A stretch of 64,000 nucleotides of DNA from Verrucomicrobiota bacterium (GTDB lineage: Bacteria > Verrucomicrobiota > Verrucomicrobiia > Palsa-1439). The translations under genes and the position numbers were made by a program. Positions 9,111 to 18,062 of this stretch are shown one piece after another. A model generated the notes under the pieces. The model searched no databases. It was not told where the DNA came from and was given only the letters and a program-made list of their open reading frames with translations. The DNA is taken from contig PLZV01000013.1 in the NCBI GenBank assembly GCA_003152315.1, forward strand, positions 21,186 through 85,185. The letters are read 5' to 3'. Numbering within the stretch: position 1 is the stretch's first letter; each line of letters starts with the position of its first letter.

Positions 9111-9503
9111 CTACTTGGCCTTCACGTTCACCGTGCCGGTCTGGGTGAACGAATACTGAGGAGTTTTGAAGCGGGAGCAGTTGACGTCGTAGCGGATTTG
9201 AACGCTGCCGTCTTCCAGCGCGGCGAAAGTGACGTCGTTGAAGTCGGTCGGATCAAACGGCAGGCGGTTACCGAAGGGAAATCCTGCCAGCTCAGTAAGC
9301 GTCTGTGGCCAGTGACCAACCGATGTCTGGAACGCCATCGTGGCCATGACGAGTTGTTTGACTTTGGCGCGGGCGAAGTCAACCACGACCGCATTGGTGC
9401 GCTTGTAGTCGTTGACGGCGGAGCGGTACGCCTTTTCGCGGGGCGACGCGCAAGCGATGAGGTTCAGAGCCAGCAGACCGACGAGTACCAGCCGCGCACG
9501 CAC
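9111..9503 (-). CDS. Small lipoprotein, unknown function
   Basis: 130 residues with a short hydrophobic leader and the lipobox LNLIAC, so a likely lipid-anchored envelope protein. The mature part has a helical segment (VDFARAKVKQLVMATMAFQTSVGHWPQTLTEL in outline) and a C-terminal beta-rich part (DGSVQIRYDVNCS, then YSFTQTGTVNVKAK). No enzyme motif is seen. Its start is only a base or two from the end of the rfaE2-like gene upstream on the same strand, so the two are probably co-transcribed. Confidence 0.72.
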   Translation of the reverse strand: MRARLVLVGLLALNLIACASPREKAYRSAVNDYKRTNAVVVDFARAKVKQLVMATMAFQTSVGHWPQTLTELAGFPFGNRLPFDPTDFNDVTFAALEDGSVQIRYDVNCSRFKTPQYSFTQTGTVNVKAK

Positions 9504-9504
9504 G

Positions 9505-10002
9505 TTAACACCCGGCTCTACGAATTTTTGCGATCAGCCGCGTGGTCGAAAAACCCTTTACGAACGGCAGGATGCGAACCTTGGAACCAATCGCGGTGAG
9601 CACGGCACGTTCGCGCGCATCCAAGGTCTCGGGCCGGTAATCGCCACCCTTGACGTATATGTCGGGTTGGACGGTTCCCAGAAAGCGGTGAGCGCGTCTT
9701 TCGGGGAAAATGACCACGGCATCGACGCAGGCCAGGGCGGCGAGGACCTTGGCGCGCTGCTGTTGCGGGACGAGCGGTCGACCGGGGCCCTTGAGTTGGC
9801 GAACCGATTTGTCGCCATTGAGCCCGACGATGAGGACATGCCCGAGGTTCCTGGCACGTTGGAGATAGCTGACGTGGCCGAAGTGCAGCAGATCGAAACA
9901 CCCGTTCGTGGCGACAATCTTCCGGCCGCGACGGCGCGCCGCGGCGGCCCAACGAGCCACTTGGGGCAAAGTTAAGACTTTGGGGGGAGGTGCTTTAGGC
10001 AT
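9505..10002 (-). CDS. rfaE2: Heptose-1-phosphate adenylyltransferase (RfaE2/HldE C-domain type)
   Basis: 165 residues of the cytidylyltransferase fold with the nucleotide-binding motif TNGCFDLLHFGHVSYLQRAR and the IYVKGGDYRPE block typical of RfaE2. The family transfers AMP to D-glycero-beta-D-manno-heptose 1-phosphate to make ADP-heptose for LPS core. The frame is open to 10083, but the extra 27 residues look unlike the family, so I use the ATG at 10002. Only the adenylyltransferase half is here; the kinase half of HldE is absent, which is common in PVC genomes. Substrate is inferred from the family and nearby lipid A genes. Confidence 0.85.
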   Translation of the reverse strand: MPKAPPPKVLTLPQVARWAAAARRRGRKIVATNGCFDLLHFGHVSYLQRARNLGHVLIVGLNGDKSVRQLKGPGRPLVPQQQRAKVLAALACVDAVVIFPERRAHRFLGTVQPDIYVKGGDYRPETLDARERAVLTAIGSKVRILPFVKGFSTTRLIAKIRRAGC

Positions 10003-10154
10003 TGGTTTTTGGGCTTGATTCCGTGTTGCGCTCTGACATGATGACGCCGTGTGAGAATGGCTCACCCGAAGAAGGTCGGTCAAGGGTGATTTTTAGCGGG
10101 CCACTGTGGATGCCGAGAGCAGCGGCCTTTGCTCCAGGGGTCAACTAGGAGGTT

Positions 10155-11672
10155 ATGGCGGTACTGCATTTGGTTGGAACAATATTCTATTTTGCGATGC
10201 TGGTGTGTCTTTCGTGTTACGGAATTCATCGCTATTGGATGATTTTCCTTTACCTCCGCCATCGTCGGGAAGTGCCGCAACCGGCCGGCCAGTTGCCCGA
10301 ACTGCCGAAAGTGACCGTGCAGTTGCCGTTGTATAACGAAATGTACGTCGCTGACCGGTTGCTCGACGCGGTCGCGGCGCTGGATTACCCGCAGAACAAG
10401 ATCGAGGTGCAGGTGCTCGACGACTCGACGGACGAAACGACCGGCATCGTTGCCCGCAAAGTTGCGCAACTACGCGAGCGCGGCTTTGAAGTTTACCACA
10501 TCCATCGCACGAATCGCCTCGGCTACAAAGCCGGTGCGCTCGAAAACGGCTTGCATCAGGCCAGCGGCGAGTTCATTGCGATTTTCGACGCCGACTTTGT
10601 CCCGCAGCCCGACCTGTTCCAAAAGACGATCCATTACTTTTCCGATCCGAACATCGGCATGGTCCAGACACGTTGGGGGCACCTCAACGAGCAGTACTCG
10701 TTGCTGACCAAAATCCAGTCGATGCTGTTGGACGGTCATTTTCTCATCGAGCAGACCGCGCGCGCCCGCTCGGGCCGGTTCTTCAACTTCAACGGCACGG
10801 CCGGCATCTGGCGGCGGACTTGCATCCAAACCGCAGGAGGCTGGCAACACGACACCCTCGCCGAAGATCTCGATCTTAGTTACCGCGCGCAGATCAAGGG
10901 TTGGCGGTTCTTGTTCCTGCCGGAAATCGTGACGCCCGCGGAATTGCCCATTGAAATGAATGCGTTCAAGTCGCAACAGCACCGCTGGGCAAAAGGCTCG
11001 ATCCAGACGAGCAAGAAAGTGCTGCCGCTGCTCTGGAACAGCGATTTGCCATTCAAGATCAAGTTCGAAGGCACCGTGCATCTTACGAGCAATTACGGCT
11101 ACCTCGCGTTGTTGGTGCTTTGCCTCTGTTTTCATTCTTCAGCCGCCGCCGGAACAAATCACGCGACGGGCGGAAATCCGTGGACCAAGCTGCTGCTCGT
11201 GGACGTGCCGTTGTTCATTGCCGGGTCGTTGTCGATCAGCGCATTTTATTTTTGCGCGCAACGCGATCTGCACGCGCAATGGTGGAAGCGGCTGGTGTAC
11301 CTGCCTGTGTTGATGGCCGTGGGCGTTGGCCTCTCCGTCAACAACGCGCGCGCGGTGCTCGAAGCGATGTTTAACCATCGCAGCGAGTTCATTCGCACGC
11401 CGAAGTACGGTACCGCACGCGCCGCGGGGAGTCGGTCCCGCAGCAAGTATCAGGCATTGCGTGGATTGGTCCCGTACATCGAGTTGGCCTTTGGTATCTA
11501 CTTCACGTGGCTGGTCGTGCAGGCGATCGACACCAATCAATGGATGTTTCTTCCCTTCGTGGTGGTGTTCCAGGCGGGATTTCTCTATGTCGGCCTCATG
11601 TCGCTCCTGCAAACCACCGTGCGGGCCATGTGGCAAGTGGAAGAGCCGGAACTGGCCGTCGCTGGGGCGTAA
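10155..11672 (+). CDS. Processive family-2 glycosyltransferase (cellulose/mannan synthase-like)
   Basis: 505 residues with an N-terminal membrane helix, a GT2 catalytic domain and about four or five C-terminal membrane helices. The processive GT2 landmarks are present: VLDDSTDET, the DAD of IAIFDADFVP, the TLAEDLDLSYR block and QQHRW. This is the CESA/CSLA pattern, so the product is a polysaccharide extruded through the inner membrane. The sugar cannot be decided. The ATG is preceded by a perfect AGGAGG two bases upstream. A TIM-barrel isomerase gene follows 24 bp later and the lipid A genes after it. Confidence 0.88.
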   Translation: MAVLHLVGTIFYFAMLVCLSCYGIHRYWMIFLYLRHRREVPQPAGQLPELPKVTVQLPLYNEMYVADRLLDAVAALDYPQNKIEVQVLDDSTDETTGIVARKVAQLRERGFEVYHIHRTNRLGYKAGALENGLHQASGEFIAIFDADFVPQPDLFQKTIHYFSDPNIGMVQTRWGHLNEQYSLLTKIQSMLLDGHFLIEQTARARSGRFFNFNGTAGIWRRTCIQTAGGWQHDTLAEDLDLSYRAQIKGWRFLFLPEIVTPAELPIEMNAFKSQQHRWAKGSIQTSKKVLPLLWNSDLPFKIKFEGTVHLTSNYGYLALLVLCLCFHSSAAAGTNHATGGNPWTKLLLVDVPLFIAGSLSISAFYFCAQRDLHAQWWKRLVYLPVLMAVGVGLSVNNARAVLEAMFNHRSEFIRTPKYGTARAAGSRSRSKYQALRGLVPYIELAFGIYFTWLVVQAIDTNQWMFLPFVVVFQAGFLYVGLMSLLQTTVRAMWQVEEPELAVAGA

Positions 11673-11696
11673 CCGGCTCTGACTCGGGTAGCCTTT

Positions 11697-12428
11697 ATGC
11701 CAAACTCACTGGCGCTGCAACTCTATAGCCTGCGCCATGAGACTGCCGCCAACGCGGAAAGCGTCGTGCGCAGCGTGCCGTCGCTGGGATTTGATGGCGT
11801 TGAAACCGCCGGCGCCTACGGTTGGTCAACCGACCAGTGGAAGAACATTCTCGCCGAAACGAAACTCCAGATCATTGCCGCGCACATCGGTTTGGAGATG
11901 CTCGAAAAGGAATGGGACGCACAGACGAAGTTCCAGCGCGCCATCGGCAACCATAGGCTCGTTGTCCCTTCGCTTCCCAAGAACTTGCAGACGGTGGAAG
12001 GCTTCTCGGAAGCGGCTCGGCGATTGAACGCTCTCGGCGACCGCGCCAAATCCGAGGGGTTCGCGTTGCTCTACCACAATCACGCCTACGAATTCATGCC
12101 GGTCACAGACGGTCGTTGCGGCATGGACATTCTGCTCGCAGAAACTGACCCGCAACTTCTCGGTCTTGAAGTGGACACGTATTGGGTCGAGCGGGGCGGA
12201 CGCAATAGTCGTGAATTCATCCAGCAAAACGTGTCGCGCGTCGGTTTGCTCCACGCCAAGGAGTTTTGCCGTGACGGACGCGATGTGCCGGCGGGACAGG
12301 GTGACGTGGATTGGAAAGTCATCGTTCCGCTCCTACGAAGCCGCGATTGTCCGATCATCGTCGAGTATGAAGCGGCCAACGCGGTGGAAGCGGTCGCCGC
12401 CAGCGCGCGGTATTTACGGAAACTCTAA
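11697..12428 (+). CDS. Sugar phosphate isomerase/epimerase (xylose-isomerase-like TIM barrel)
   Basis: 243 residues of the AP-endonuclease-2 / xylose isomerase-like TIM-barrel superfamily: an N-terminal LYSLRHE strand, AAHIGLEMLEKEWD, FALLYHNHAYEFMP with the metal-site HNH, GLEVDTYWVERGG and VGLLHAKEFCRDG, ending with IIVEYE. The His, Glu and Asp metal ligands appear intact. Members isomerise or epimerise sugars and inositols; the true substrate is unknown. It sits between the GT2 gene and lpxI on the same strand, but the role in envelope sugar synthesis is only suggested by position. Confidence 0.82.
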   Translation: MPNSLALQLYSLRHETAANAESVVRSVPSLGFDGVETAGAYGWSTDQWKNILAETKLQIIAAHIGLEMLEKEWDAQTKFQRAIGNHRLVVPSLPKNLQTVEGFSEAARRLNALGDRAKSEGFALLYHNHAYEFMPVTDGRCGMDILLAETDPQLLGLEVDTYWVERGGRNSREFIQQNVSRVGLLHAKEFCRDGRDVPAGQGDVDWKVIVPLLRSRDCPIIVEYEAANAVEAVAASARYLRKL

Positions 12429-12493
12429 CCTGCGATCCGGGTGAATGTTTCCTTGCCATCGGCTTGCGAAGCGGCAAGAATCTGCGCACACGG

Positions 12494-13312
12494 ATGGAGC
12501 CACTCGGCATTATTGCAGGAAACGGCGATTTTCCCCTGATCTTGGCCCGCTCGGCGCGTCAGCTTGGCAGCGGACGGACCGTCGCGGCGGCGTTTGAGGG
12601 GGAAACGAAGACGGAAATCGACGGCGCGGCTGACGAGGTTGAATGGATCAAGCTCGGTCAACTCAACAAGCTGATCGAAGTGTTCACCTCGCGCGGCGTG
12701 AAGCGCGCCGTGATGGCCGGTGGCATCACGCCTTCCAATCTTTTCAAGAACCTGCGCCTCGATCTCCGGATGACGACTGTCGCCTTGCGCCTCAAGGAGC
12801 GCAATGCCGAGACCATCTTCGGCGCGATTGCCGCGGAGATGGCGAAGGACGGCGTCGAACTCATCGACCCGCGTCCGTTTCTCGGCGACTCCATTCCGAA
12901 GCCCGGTGCGCTAACCCGTCGGAAGCCGGACAAGGAACAGCAGGAAGACATCGAATTTGGACTGAAGATCGGCAAGGAGGTCAGCGCGCTCGATATCGGC
13001 CAGACGGTTGTCGTCAAGAAGGGCACGGTGCTGGCGGTGGAAGGTTTTGAGGGCACGGACGAATGTATTCGCCGCGGCGGCGCGTTGGCGGGCGAGAAGG
13101 GCGGCGCGGTGGTCGTGAAGGTCAGCAAACCGAAGCAGGATTTTCGGTTCGATATCCCGTGCATCGGGGAAAAGACGATCGAGTCGTGCCGGGTGGGAAA
13201 GATTTCCGTGTTCGCGATGGAAGCGGGACGGAGCCTGCTGCTCGACAAGGACAAGTTACTGAAGGCCGCGAATGAAATTGGACTGAGCCTGGTGGCGGTG
13301 CCCTCGGCATGA
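12494..13312 (+). CDS. lpxI: UDP-2,3-diacylglucosamine pyrophosphatase LpxI
   Basis: 272 residues. LpxI hydrolyses UDP-2,3-diacylglucosamine to lipid X and UMP in lipid A synthesis, replacing LpxH in many bacteria. The N-terminus (MEPLGIIAGNGDFP) and the C-terminal catalytic region (GTVLAVEGFEGTDECIRRGG, then KVSKPKQDFRFDIPCIGEKTI) are typical. I use the ATG at 12494 because the family starts at the GIIAGNGxFP strand; the frame is open 30 bases further upstream. The stop overlaps the next gene (ATGA), and lpxB lies one gene further on. Confidence 0.94.
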   Translation: MEPLGIIAGNGDFPLILARSARQLGSGRTVAAAFEGETKTEIDGAADEVEWIKLGQLNKLIEVFTSRGVKRAVMAGGITPSNLFKNLRLDLRMTTVALRLKERNAETIFGAIAAEMAKDGVELIDPRPFLGDSIPKPGALTRRKPDKEQQEDIEFGLKIGKEVSALDIGQTVVVKKGTVLAVEGFEGTDECIRRGGALAGEKGGAVVVKVSKPKQDFRFDIPCIGEKTIESCRVGKISVFAMEAGRSLLLDKDKLLKAANEIGLSLVAVPSA

Positions 13313-14334
13313 GCGACATTCTCAAAGTTGGCGTGGTCGGAGTCGGGCATCTCGGCTCGCAGCACGCGCGCATTTATTCCGAGCTTGCCAAGCGCTCCTA
13401 CGGCCAAGTTTCTTTCGTTGGTGTGTTTGATACCGACAACATTCGCCTGCGCGCGCTGACGGAAAAAGTCGGCGGCGGCGCGTTCGAGAGCGCGGTGGAG
13501 TTGGCGAACTTTGCGGATGCCGTCAGCGTGGCCACGCCCACGGAGACGCATTACAAAGTCGCGCGCGTTTTTCTGGAGCGCGGCAAGCATGTGCTCGTGG
13601 AGAAGCCGATCACCGACAGCCTCAGTGAAGCCGAGGAACTGGTCGCGCTCGCGCGGAAGAATAAGTGCGTATTCCAGGTTGGCCACGTCGAGCGCTTCAA
13701 CCCGGTTATGCGCTACTTGAATGAAGTGCTGGAAGAGGCGCGCTTCATTGAAGTGCACCGCCTCTCGCCGTATCCGGGCCGCTCGACGGATATCGGGGTG
13801 GTCCTCGATCTAATGATTCACGATCTCGATGTGGTGTTGTCGCTGGTGAAATCGCCGCTGGTGTCCGTCGATGCGGTCGGCATCCCCGTGCTCAGCGAGA
13901 GCGAAGATATTGCCAATGTGCGGTTAAAGTTCGCCAACGGCTGCGTGGCCAACATCACGGCCAGCCGCGTGTCGGCGGAAAAGATGCGGAAGATTCGGGT
14001 GTTTGGGCGCACCTCGCACGGTGCCGCCTACGTGTCGCTCGACTACATGAAGCAGGAGGGCGAGAGTTATCGGGTCGCCGCCGAAGACGCGCAGGAGTCC
14101 GGTTTACTGAAGAAACTGCTGGCGGGCAAACACGCGAGCATTGTCAGCGAATTCGGCGGCAGAAAGATTGTCCGCGAACCGGTCCCCATCGAACGCGACG
14201 AGCCGCTCAAACTGGAATTGCAGCATTTCCTCGACTCGATCCGCTTCCACCGCGACCCGCTGGTCACCGGCGAAGCGGCCAAGCAGGCGCTGGAAGTCGC
14301 CATGGAGATCACCGAGCAGGTGCGGCGGCAGTGA
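13309..14334 (+). CDS. Gfo/Idh/MocA-family NAD(P)-dependent oxidoreductase
   Basis: 341 residues with a Rossmann N-terminus (VGVVGVGHLGSQHARIY) and the family's EKP motif (GKHVLVEKPITDS), followed by the C-terminal sheet domain and a conserved HDLDVV block. It overlaps lpxI upstream (ATGA) and lpxB downstream (GTGA), so it is very likely translated with both. In some bacteria a Gfo/Idh enzyme, GnnA, oxidises UDP-GlcNAc so that lipid A receives a 3-amino sugar. GnnA is a reasonable guess here, but no GnnB-type aminotransferase is next to it, so I give no symbol. Confidence 0.88.
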   Translation: MSDILKVGVVGVGHLGSQHARIYSELAKRSYGQVSFVGVFDTDNIRLRALTEKVGGGAFESAVELANFADAVSVATPTETHYKVARVFLERGKHVLVEKPITDSLSEAEELVALARKNKCVFQVGHVERFNPVMRYLNEVLEEARFIEVHRLSPYPGRSTDIGVVLDLMIHDLDVVLSLVKSPLVSVDAVGIPVLSESEDIANVRLKFANGCVANITASRVSAEKMRKIRVFGRTSHGAAYVSLDYMKQEGESYRVAAEDAQESGLLKKLLAGKHASIVSEFGGRKIVREPVPIERDEPLKLELQHFLDSIRFHRDPLVTGEAAKQALEVAMEITEQVRRQ

Positions 14335-15410
14335 CCTTAATGTTCATCGCCGGCGAAGCCTCGGGTGACGCCCATGCGGCGGAACTTATCAAGGCGCTGC
14401 GGGCGCAAAGCCCCGATGTAACGGTCTTTGGCGGGGGCGGGGCGAAGATGCAGGCGGCGGGGATGGAATTGCTGTTGGACCTCACCGAGCATGCGGTGGT
14501 CGGGCTGGTCGAGGTGCTGAGGAATTACGGTAAGTTTCGCGAGATCTTCTGGGACCTGGTGGAAGAGGCGGAGAAGCGGAAGCCGGATGCGGTGGTGCTG
14601 GTGGACTTCCCGGGATTCAACCTGCGGTTTGCCGCGCAAATGAAGGAGCGCGGGATCAAGGTCATCTACTATATCTCGCCGCAGTTGTGGGCCTGGCACG
14701 CGAGCCGCGCGAAGCAGATCGAGCGCGACGTGGACTTGATGCTCTGCATTTTTCCATTCGAGAAGGACTGGTACGCCAAACATGCGCCCAAGTTGCGCGT
14801 GGAGTTCGTCGGCCACCCGTTCGCCGAGCGGGTCGGTGAAAGCACGAAATCCGAAACACGAAATCCGAAACTCATTTTATTGCTGCCCGGAAGTCGCGAA
14901 CGGGAAGTGGCGAAGATTTTTCCGATCATCGCGGGCGTTGTGGATCGAATGCCGAATGACCTGGAGTTCATTGCGGCGGCGGTGAATGAACAGTCAGCGG
15001 CAATGATGATGAGTCACCCGCGCATCAAGGTGGAGTTGGGCACCGCGCATGAATTGATGCAGCACGCCACGCTGGCGATTACCGCCAGCGGGACAGCCAC
15101 GATGGAGTGCGCGTTCTATGGCTGTCCGATGATCGTCGTCTACAAAGTGAATTGGCTGACCTATCTCATTGGTCGCATGGTCGTGAAGGTCAAGTGGCTT
15201 GGCATGCCGAATGTCATCGCCGGTCGCGAAATTGTGCCGGAGTTCATCCAGCACGACGCAAAACCGGAGCGCATCGCTGCCATGGCGCACGACTTGTTGG
15301 AGAACGACGAAAAACGGGAAGTGATGCAGCGAGAGCTGGCGTCAATTGTTGCAAGCCTCGGCGGTGCCGGTGCCAGCGAACGAGCCGCCAAGCTAATTCT
15401 TTCGAGTTAG
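14331..15410 (+). CDS. lpxB: Lipid-A-disaccharide synthase LpxB
   Basis: 359 residues, GT19 family: joins lipid X and UDP-2,3-diacylglucosamine into the lipid A disaccharide on the inner-membrane face. Typical blocks are FIAGEASGDAHAAELI, VLVDFPGFNLRFA, YYISPQLWAWHASR, FVGHPFAERV and the donor-site ITASGTATMECAFYGCPMIV. The GTG at 14331 overlaps the preceding stop (GTGA); the ATG at 14340 is equally possible and closer to the usual N-terminus. It closes the lpxI-oxidoreductase-lpxB unit and overlaps the convergent prenyl synthase gene by 18 bp. Confidence 0.95.
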   Translation: MTLMFIAGEASGDAHAAELIKALRAQSPDVTVFGGGGAKMQAAGMELLLDLTEHAVVGLVEVLRNYGKFREIFWDLVEEAEKRKPDAVVLVDFPGFNLRFAAQMKERGIKVIYYISPQLWAWHASRAKQIERDVDLMLCIFPFEKDWYAKHAPKLRVEFVGHPFAERVGESTKSETRNPKLILLLPGSREREVAKIFPIIAGVVDRMPNDLEFIAAAVNEQSAAMMMSHPRIKVELGTAHELMQHATLAITASGTATMECAFYGCPMIVVYKVNWLTYLIGRMVVKVKWLGMPNVIAGREIVPEFIQHDAKPERIAAMAHDLLENDEKREVMQRELASIVASLGGAGASERAAKLILSS

Positions 15411-16292
15411 GAAGAAATCGGCGATGGCGCGGAGGGGGTCGGCGGGCTTGCCGAAGACGGACAGTTGTTTGTGGGCGTCGGCGATGAGGTCGGCGGCGTA
15501 TTGGCGCGACTTGTCGAGGCCGAGGACGGTGGGGAAGGTGGACTTTTTATTTTTCTCGTCGGCACGGACGCTCTTGCCCATGATTTCCTTGGTGCTCGTC
15601 GCGTCGAGGATATCGTCGATGACCTGAAACGCGACACCGAGGTCCAGACCGTAGCGGGTGAGGCGTTTGAGTTCGGACGGCGTGGCATTGCCCGCCATCG
15701 CGCCGAGGCGGATCGACGTGGTGATGAGCGCGGCGGTTTTGTTCAGGTGAGTGGTTTTGACTTCCTCAAGGCTGGCGCGGCGCTCTTCGTTCTCGAGGTC
15801 CTGCACCTGTCCCGCGATGAGCCGCAGACTGCCGGCGGCCATGGCGAGGTCGCTTACCAAGGCGCCGACGGGATAGCGTTTCGGCGGATTACTCTTTGCC
15901 ACCATGGCGAACGCCTCGGTCAGCAATGCGTCACCGGCCAGCACGGCGATGCCTTCGCCGAAGACTTTATGGTTCGTGGGTTTGCCGCGACGCAGATCGT
16001 CGTCGTCCATGCTCGGCAGATCGTCGTGGATGAGCGAGTAGGTATGGATGCATTCGACGGCGCAGGCCAGCGGCATGGCGGTCGCGGGCTTGCCGCCAAC
16101 GGCTTCGCACGCGGCGAGGCAGAGGACGGGCCGGATGCGTTTCCCGCCCGCAAAGATCGAGTAGCGCATCGCCTTGTGAATCGTGGGCGGCGCGGCGGTT
16201 TCGGGCGGCAGAAGTTGGTCGAGCGCCGCATCCACGCGCACGCACGCGCGGTCGAGATACTGTTTTAGATTAAACGTAACAGGGGGTTTCAA
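15393..16292 (-). CDS. ispA: Short-chain polyprenyl diphosphate synthase (IspA-like)
   Basis: 299 residues of the trans-prenyltransferase fold. The first Asp-rich motif is in YSLIHDDLPSMDDDDLRRGK and the second in FQVIDDILDAT. GGKRIRPVLC (IPP site) and GDALLTEAF are present. It should condense IPP with DMAPP/GPP to FPP or GGPP for quinones and undecaprenyl carriers. The residues before the first DD motif favour the FPP/GGPP class, but chain length cannot be fixed by eye. It is convergent with lpxB, with an 18-bp overlap of coding ends. Confidence 0.92.
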   Translation of the reverse strand: MKPPVTFNLKQYLDRACVRVDAALDQLLPPETAAPPTIHKAMRYSIFAGGKRIRPVLCLAACEAVGGKPATAMPLACAVECIHTYSLIHDDLPSMDDDDLRRGKPTNHKVFGEGIAVLAGDALLTEAFAMVAKSNPPKRYPVGALVSDLAMAAGSLRLIAGQVQDLENEERRASLEEVKTTHLNKTAALITTSIRLGAMAGNATPSELKRLTRYGLDLGVAFQVIDDILDATSTKEIMGKSVRADEKNKKSTFPTVLGLDKSRQYAADLIADAHKQLSVFGKPADPLRAIADFFLTRKN

Positions 16293-16448
16293 TCGCCTCC
16301 TCGGTTGGCGAGGTATCGTACGGGGCGGGGCCTATTTTTCAAGAGAAAGTTTTGCGCGCCATCGTTCAAAACAGGCGGAGAGACAACAAGACGCTGCAGC
16401 GAACAGGAACCAACCGATGCGCTCGGAGGTGAGACACCGTTCGCCCCA

Positions 16449-16862
16449 CTATTTTGGATTCAGATACAACCAGATCGATGCAATAACAATAATGTCACCA
16501 ATTATGTGGCCGATTATCGCCGCGGGCACGGTAAACCGAAAATCAAGATTGGAAATGATTACAGCGGCCGGCTCGCACTTATTTTCCTTCACATGCCTAC
16601 GGAGCTCCGCAGACGCTTCCGTCAAACGCCGTGCAAACTTCACAAGCCCCTCAACGTTTCCAATCACAAACAAGGCAAAGAGCGTGGTGACCGCTCCTTT
16701 CACCGCGAAATTACCGGAGACGTTGGGGGTTTTGTCGGTAACAGATGCAACAAAAGCCAGCAAGGCCAAGCATGTTCCAAAGTAGAAGTTCCAGAAGAAC
16801 TGCAGGCGTTCCTGCAATGCCAGGACAAGATCGGAAAGTTTGTCGCTGGGATTCGCATTCAT
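16449..16862 (-). CDS. Membrane protein of unknown function (137 aa)
   Basis: 137 residues with three likely membrane segments: about 22-42 (FWNFYFGTCLALLAFVASV), 55-72 (AVTTLFALFVIGNVEGLV) and 112-135 (AAIIGHIIGDIIVIASIWLY). A charged helical stretch between the second and third (FARRLTEASAELRRHVKENK) should face the cytosol. I do not recognise the family. It lies in a run of small minus-strand genes (16.4-18.6 kb) that look like accessory single-gene units. Confidence 0.6.
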   Translation of the reverse strand: MNANPSDKLSDLVLALQERLQFFWNFYFGTCLALLAFVASVTDKTPNVSGNFAVKGAVTTLFALFVIGNVEGLVKFARRLTEASAELRRHVKENKCEPAAVIISNLDFRFTVPAAIIGHIIGDIIVIASIWLYLNPK

Positions 16863-16929
16863 CGTGTTTTGGGAGCGAATCGGAAGCGACTGACTGGCGG
16901 TGGTTCCAGTGATTGATTGGTCCGCATTT

Positions 16930-17385
16930 TCAGTCTCTTGGTCCCAAGCCGAGAAGTCTTTGATTCAGTTCCCACAATGCGGTTCGGTTGCCATCGTATC
17001 GGAGTTTCTTTTCTGCGTCCTCGAAGCTGAACCACGCGAATGTTGAATGCTCCGGAGAAAGTCGGATCTCCCGTCCATCGGCGTGGACCCCGAAAGCATA
17101 CTCGGGTATCACGTAGACGTCTTCTCCCCAAAGATGACTATCTGAAAAGCAGGTGACTGGCACGGAGGAGACGGTGTCCAATTTCACAAAGGTCGCAACG
17201 GGTGGGATGCCACTCTCTTCCTGGGTCTCTCGGATGGCCGCTTGCAGAGGTGTCTCACGGTCTTCGCCGCCGCCAGCGATGCTCTGCCAGTTGCCATCGT
17301 CCGCTCGCTTGAACAAACCGAACTCGAATCGGTCACCCATGCGGCGATACGGGAAAACGAGAATTTGAAATGGTGCTCTTGCCAT
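16930..17385 (-). CDS. Nudix hydrolase
   Basis: 151 residues with a complete Nudix box (G-x5-E-x7-RE-x2-EE-x-G-I in GGGEDRETPLQAAIRETQEE and on), around residues 38-60. The family hydrolyses nucleoside diphosphates linked to another group and needs divalent metal at the box glutamates. The N-terminus (FQILVFPYRR) and the region around HSTFAWFSFEDA resemble dihydroneopterin-triphosphate-type Nudix enzymes, but the substrate is not certain. It lies 15 bp downstream of the 76-residue membrane protein gene on the same strand. Confidence 0.85.
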   Translation of the reverse strand: MARAPFQILVFPYRRMGDRFEFGLFKRADDGNWQSIAGGGEDRETPLQAAIRETQEESGIPPVATFVKLDTVSSVPVTCFSDSHLWGEDVYVIPEYAFGVHADGREIRLSPEHSTFAWFSFEDAEKKLRYDGNRTALWELNQRLLGLGPRD

Positions 17386-17400
17386 GTTTAGGCCATCGAA

Positions 17401-17631
17401 TCACTTTTTGGTCTTGTCTCTCATCACGTTTCGAGCCGTGAGAGCCGCAAACAATCCGATTTGAAAAAGAATACAGCCGAGCCATCCGAAGGCCAAGAGG
17501 TAAGCGGCGGCGAACCACAGCCCGATGCTGACGGCAGCGAGCACGATGCCCGAAGAATGCTCCTCCTCGGCGGCGCGATAGAAAAATGCAGCGCACGCCA
17601 GCATGATCACCAGCCCAAACCCCGGAATCAT
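17401..17631 (-). CDS. Small membrane protein (76 aa)
   Basis: 76 residues with two or three hydrophobic stretches: 1-17 (IPGFGLVIMLACAAFFY), 27-46 (SGIVLAAVSIGLWFAAAYLL) and 48-64 (FGWLGCILFQIGLFAAL). It ends in a basic tail. A strong GGAGGTAAAG ribosome site sits directly upstream of the ATG on the minus strand, which supports a real gene. No family recognised. The Nudix gene follows closely. Confidence 0.6.
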   Translation of the reverse strand: MIPGFGLVIMLACAAFFYRAAEEEHSSGIVLAAVSIGLWFAAAYLLAFGWLGCILFQIGLFAALTARNVMRDKTKK

Positions 17632-17683
17632 CTTTACCTCCGTTTCTCGGCGTTGGCTCCAGCGAGGCTTGGAGTTGTTCCAG

Positions 17684-18034
17684 CTACTGCTTAAACTTTA
17701 TCCAAGGTTCCTGATCTCGTGACTCGCCGTAATACTGTCCATAGAGCATCCATCCAAGGAGTGGAAGAACGAGAACAATCGTCCAAAGCACTTTCTTGCG
17801 GTATTTGTCCTCCGGGTGTGTTTTCCAGAGATGAAACATCAAGTAGCCCGAGCCGCACATCCAGACAAGGAGAGGGGGAATTCCCAGTATTCCCCAATGC
17901 CACTTGACGACGTTTCGCAACCAAACCCTCACCGGGCCGTCGTTCTGGACGGCTTCATTAGTCTGCACAGCCAGTTTATACTGCCACGCGGGAATGATCA
18001 CGGTCGTTTCTCCCAACGGCGAGAATGGAGCCAC
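17684..18034 (-). CDS. Small membrane protein (116 aa)
   Basis: 116 residues with two membrane segments: about 50-70 (ILGIPPLLVWMCGSGYLMFHLW) and 83-99 (KVLWTIVLVLPLLGWMLYG), joined by a short charged loop (KTHPEDKYRKK). The second resembles the W-x-hydrophobic-PLLGW helix of small phospholipase-D-nuclease-N-terminal-like proteins, but that match is weak. The start at 18034 is uncertain; the first 45 residues are not hydrophobic. Function unknown. Confidence 0.5.
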   Translation of the reverse strand: MAPFSPLGETTVIIPAWQYKLAVQTNEAVQNDGPVRVWLRNVVKWHWGILGIPPLLVWMCGSGYLMFHLWKTHPEDKYRKKVLWTIVLVLPLLGWMLYGQYYGESRDQEPWIKFKQ

Positions 18035-18062
18035 GGCGGGCCGAGAATGTCAACCGTCGAGT

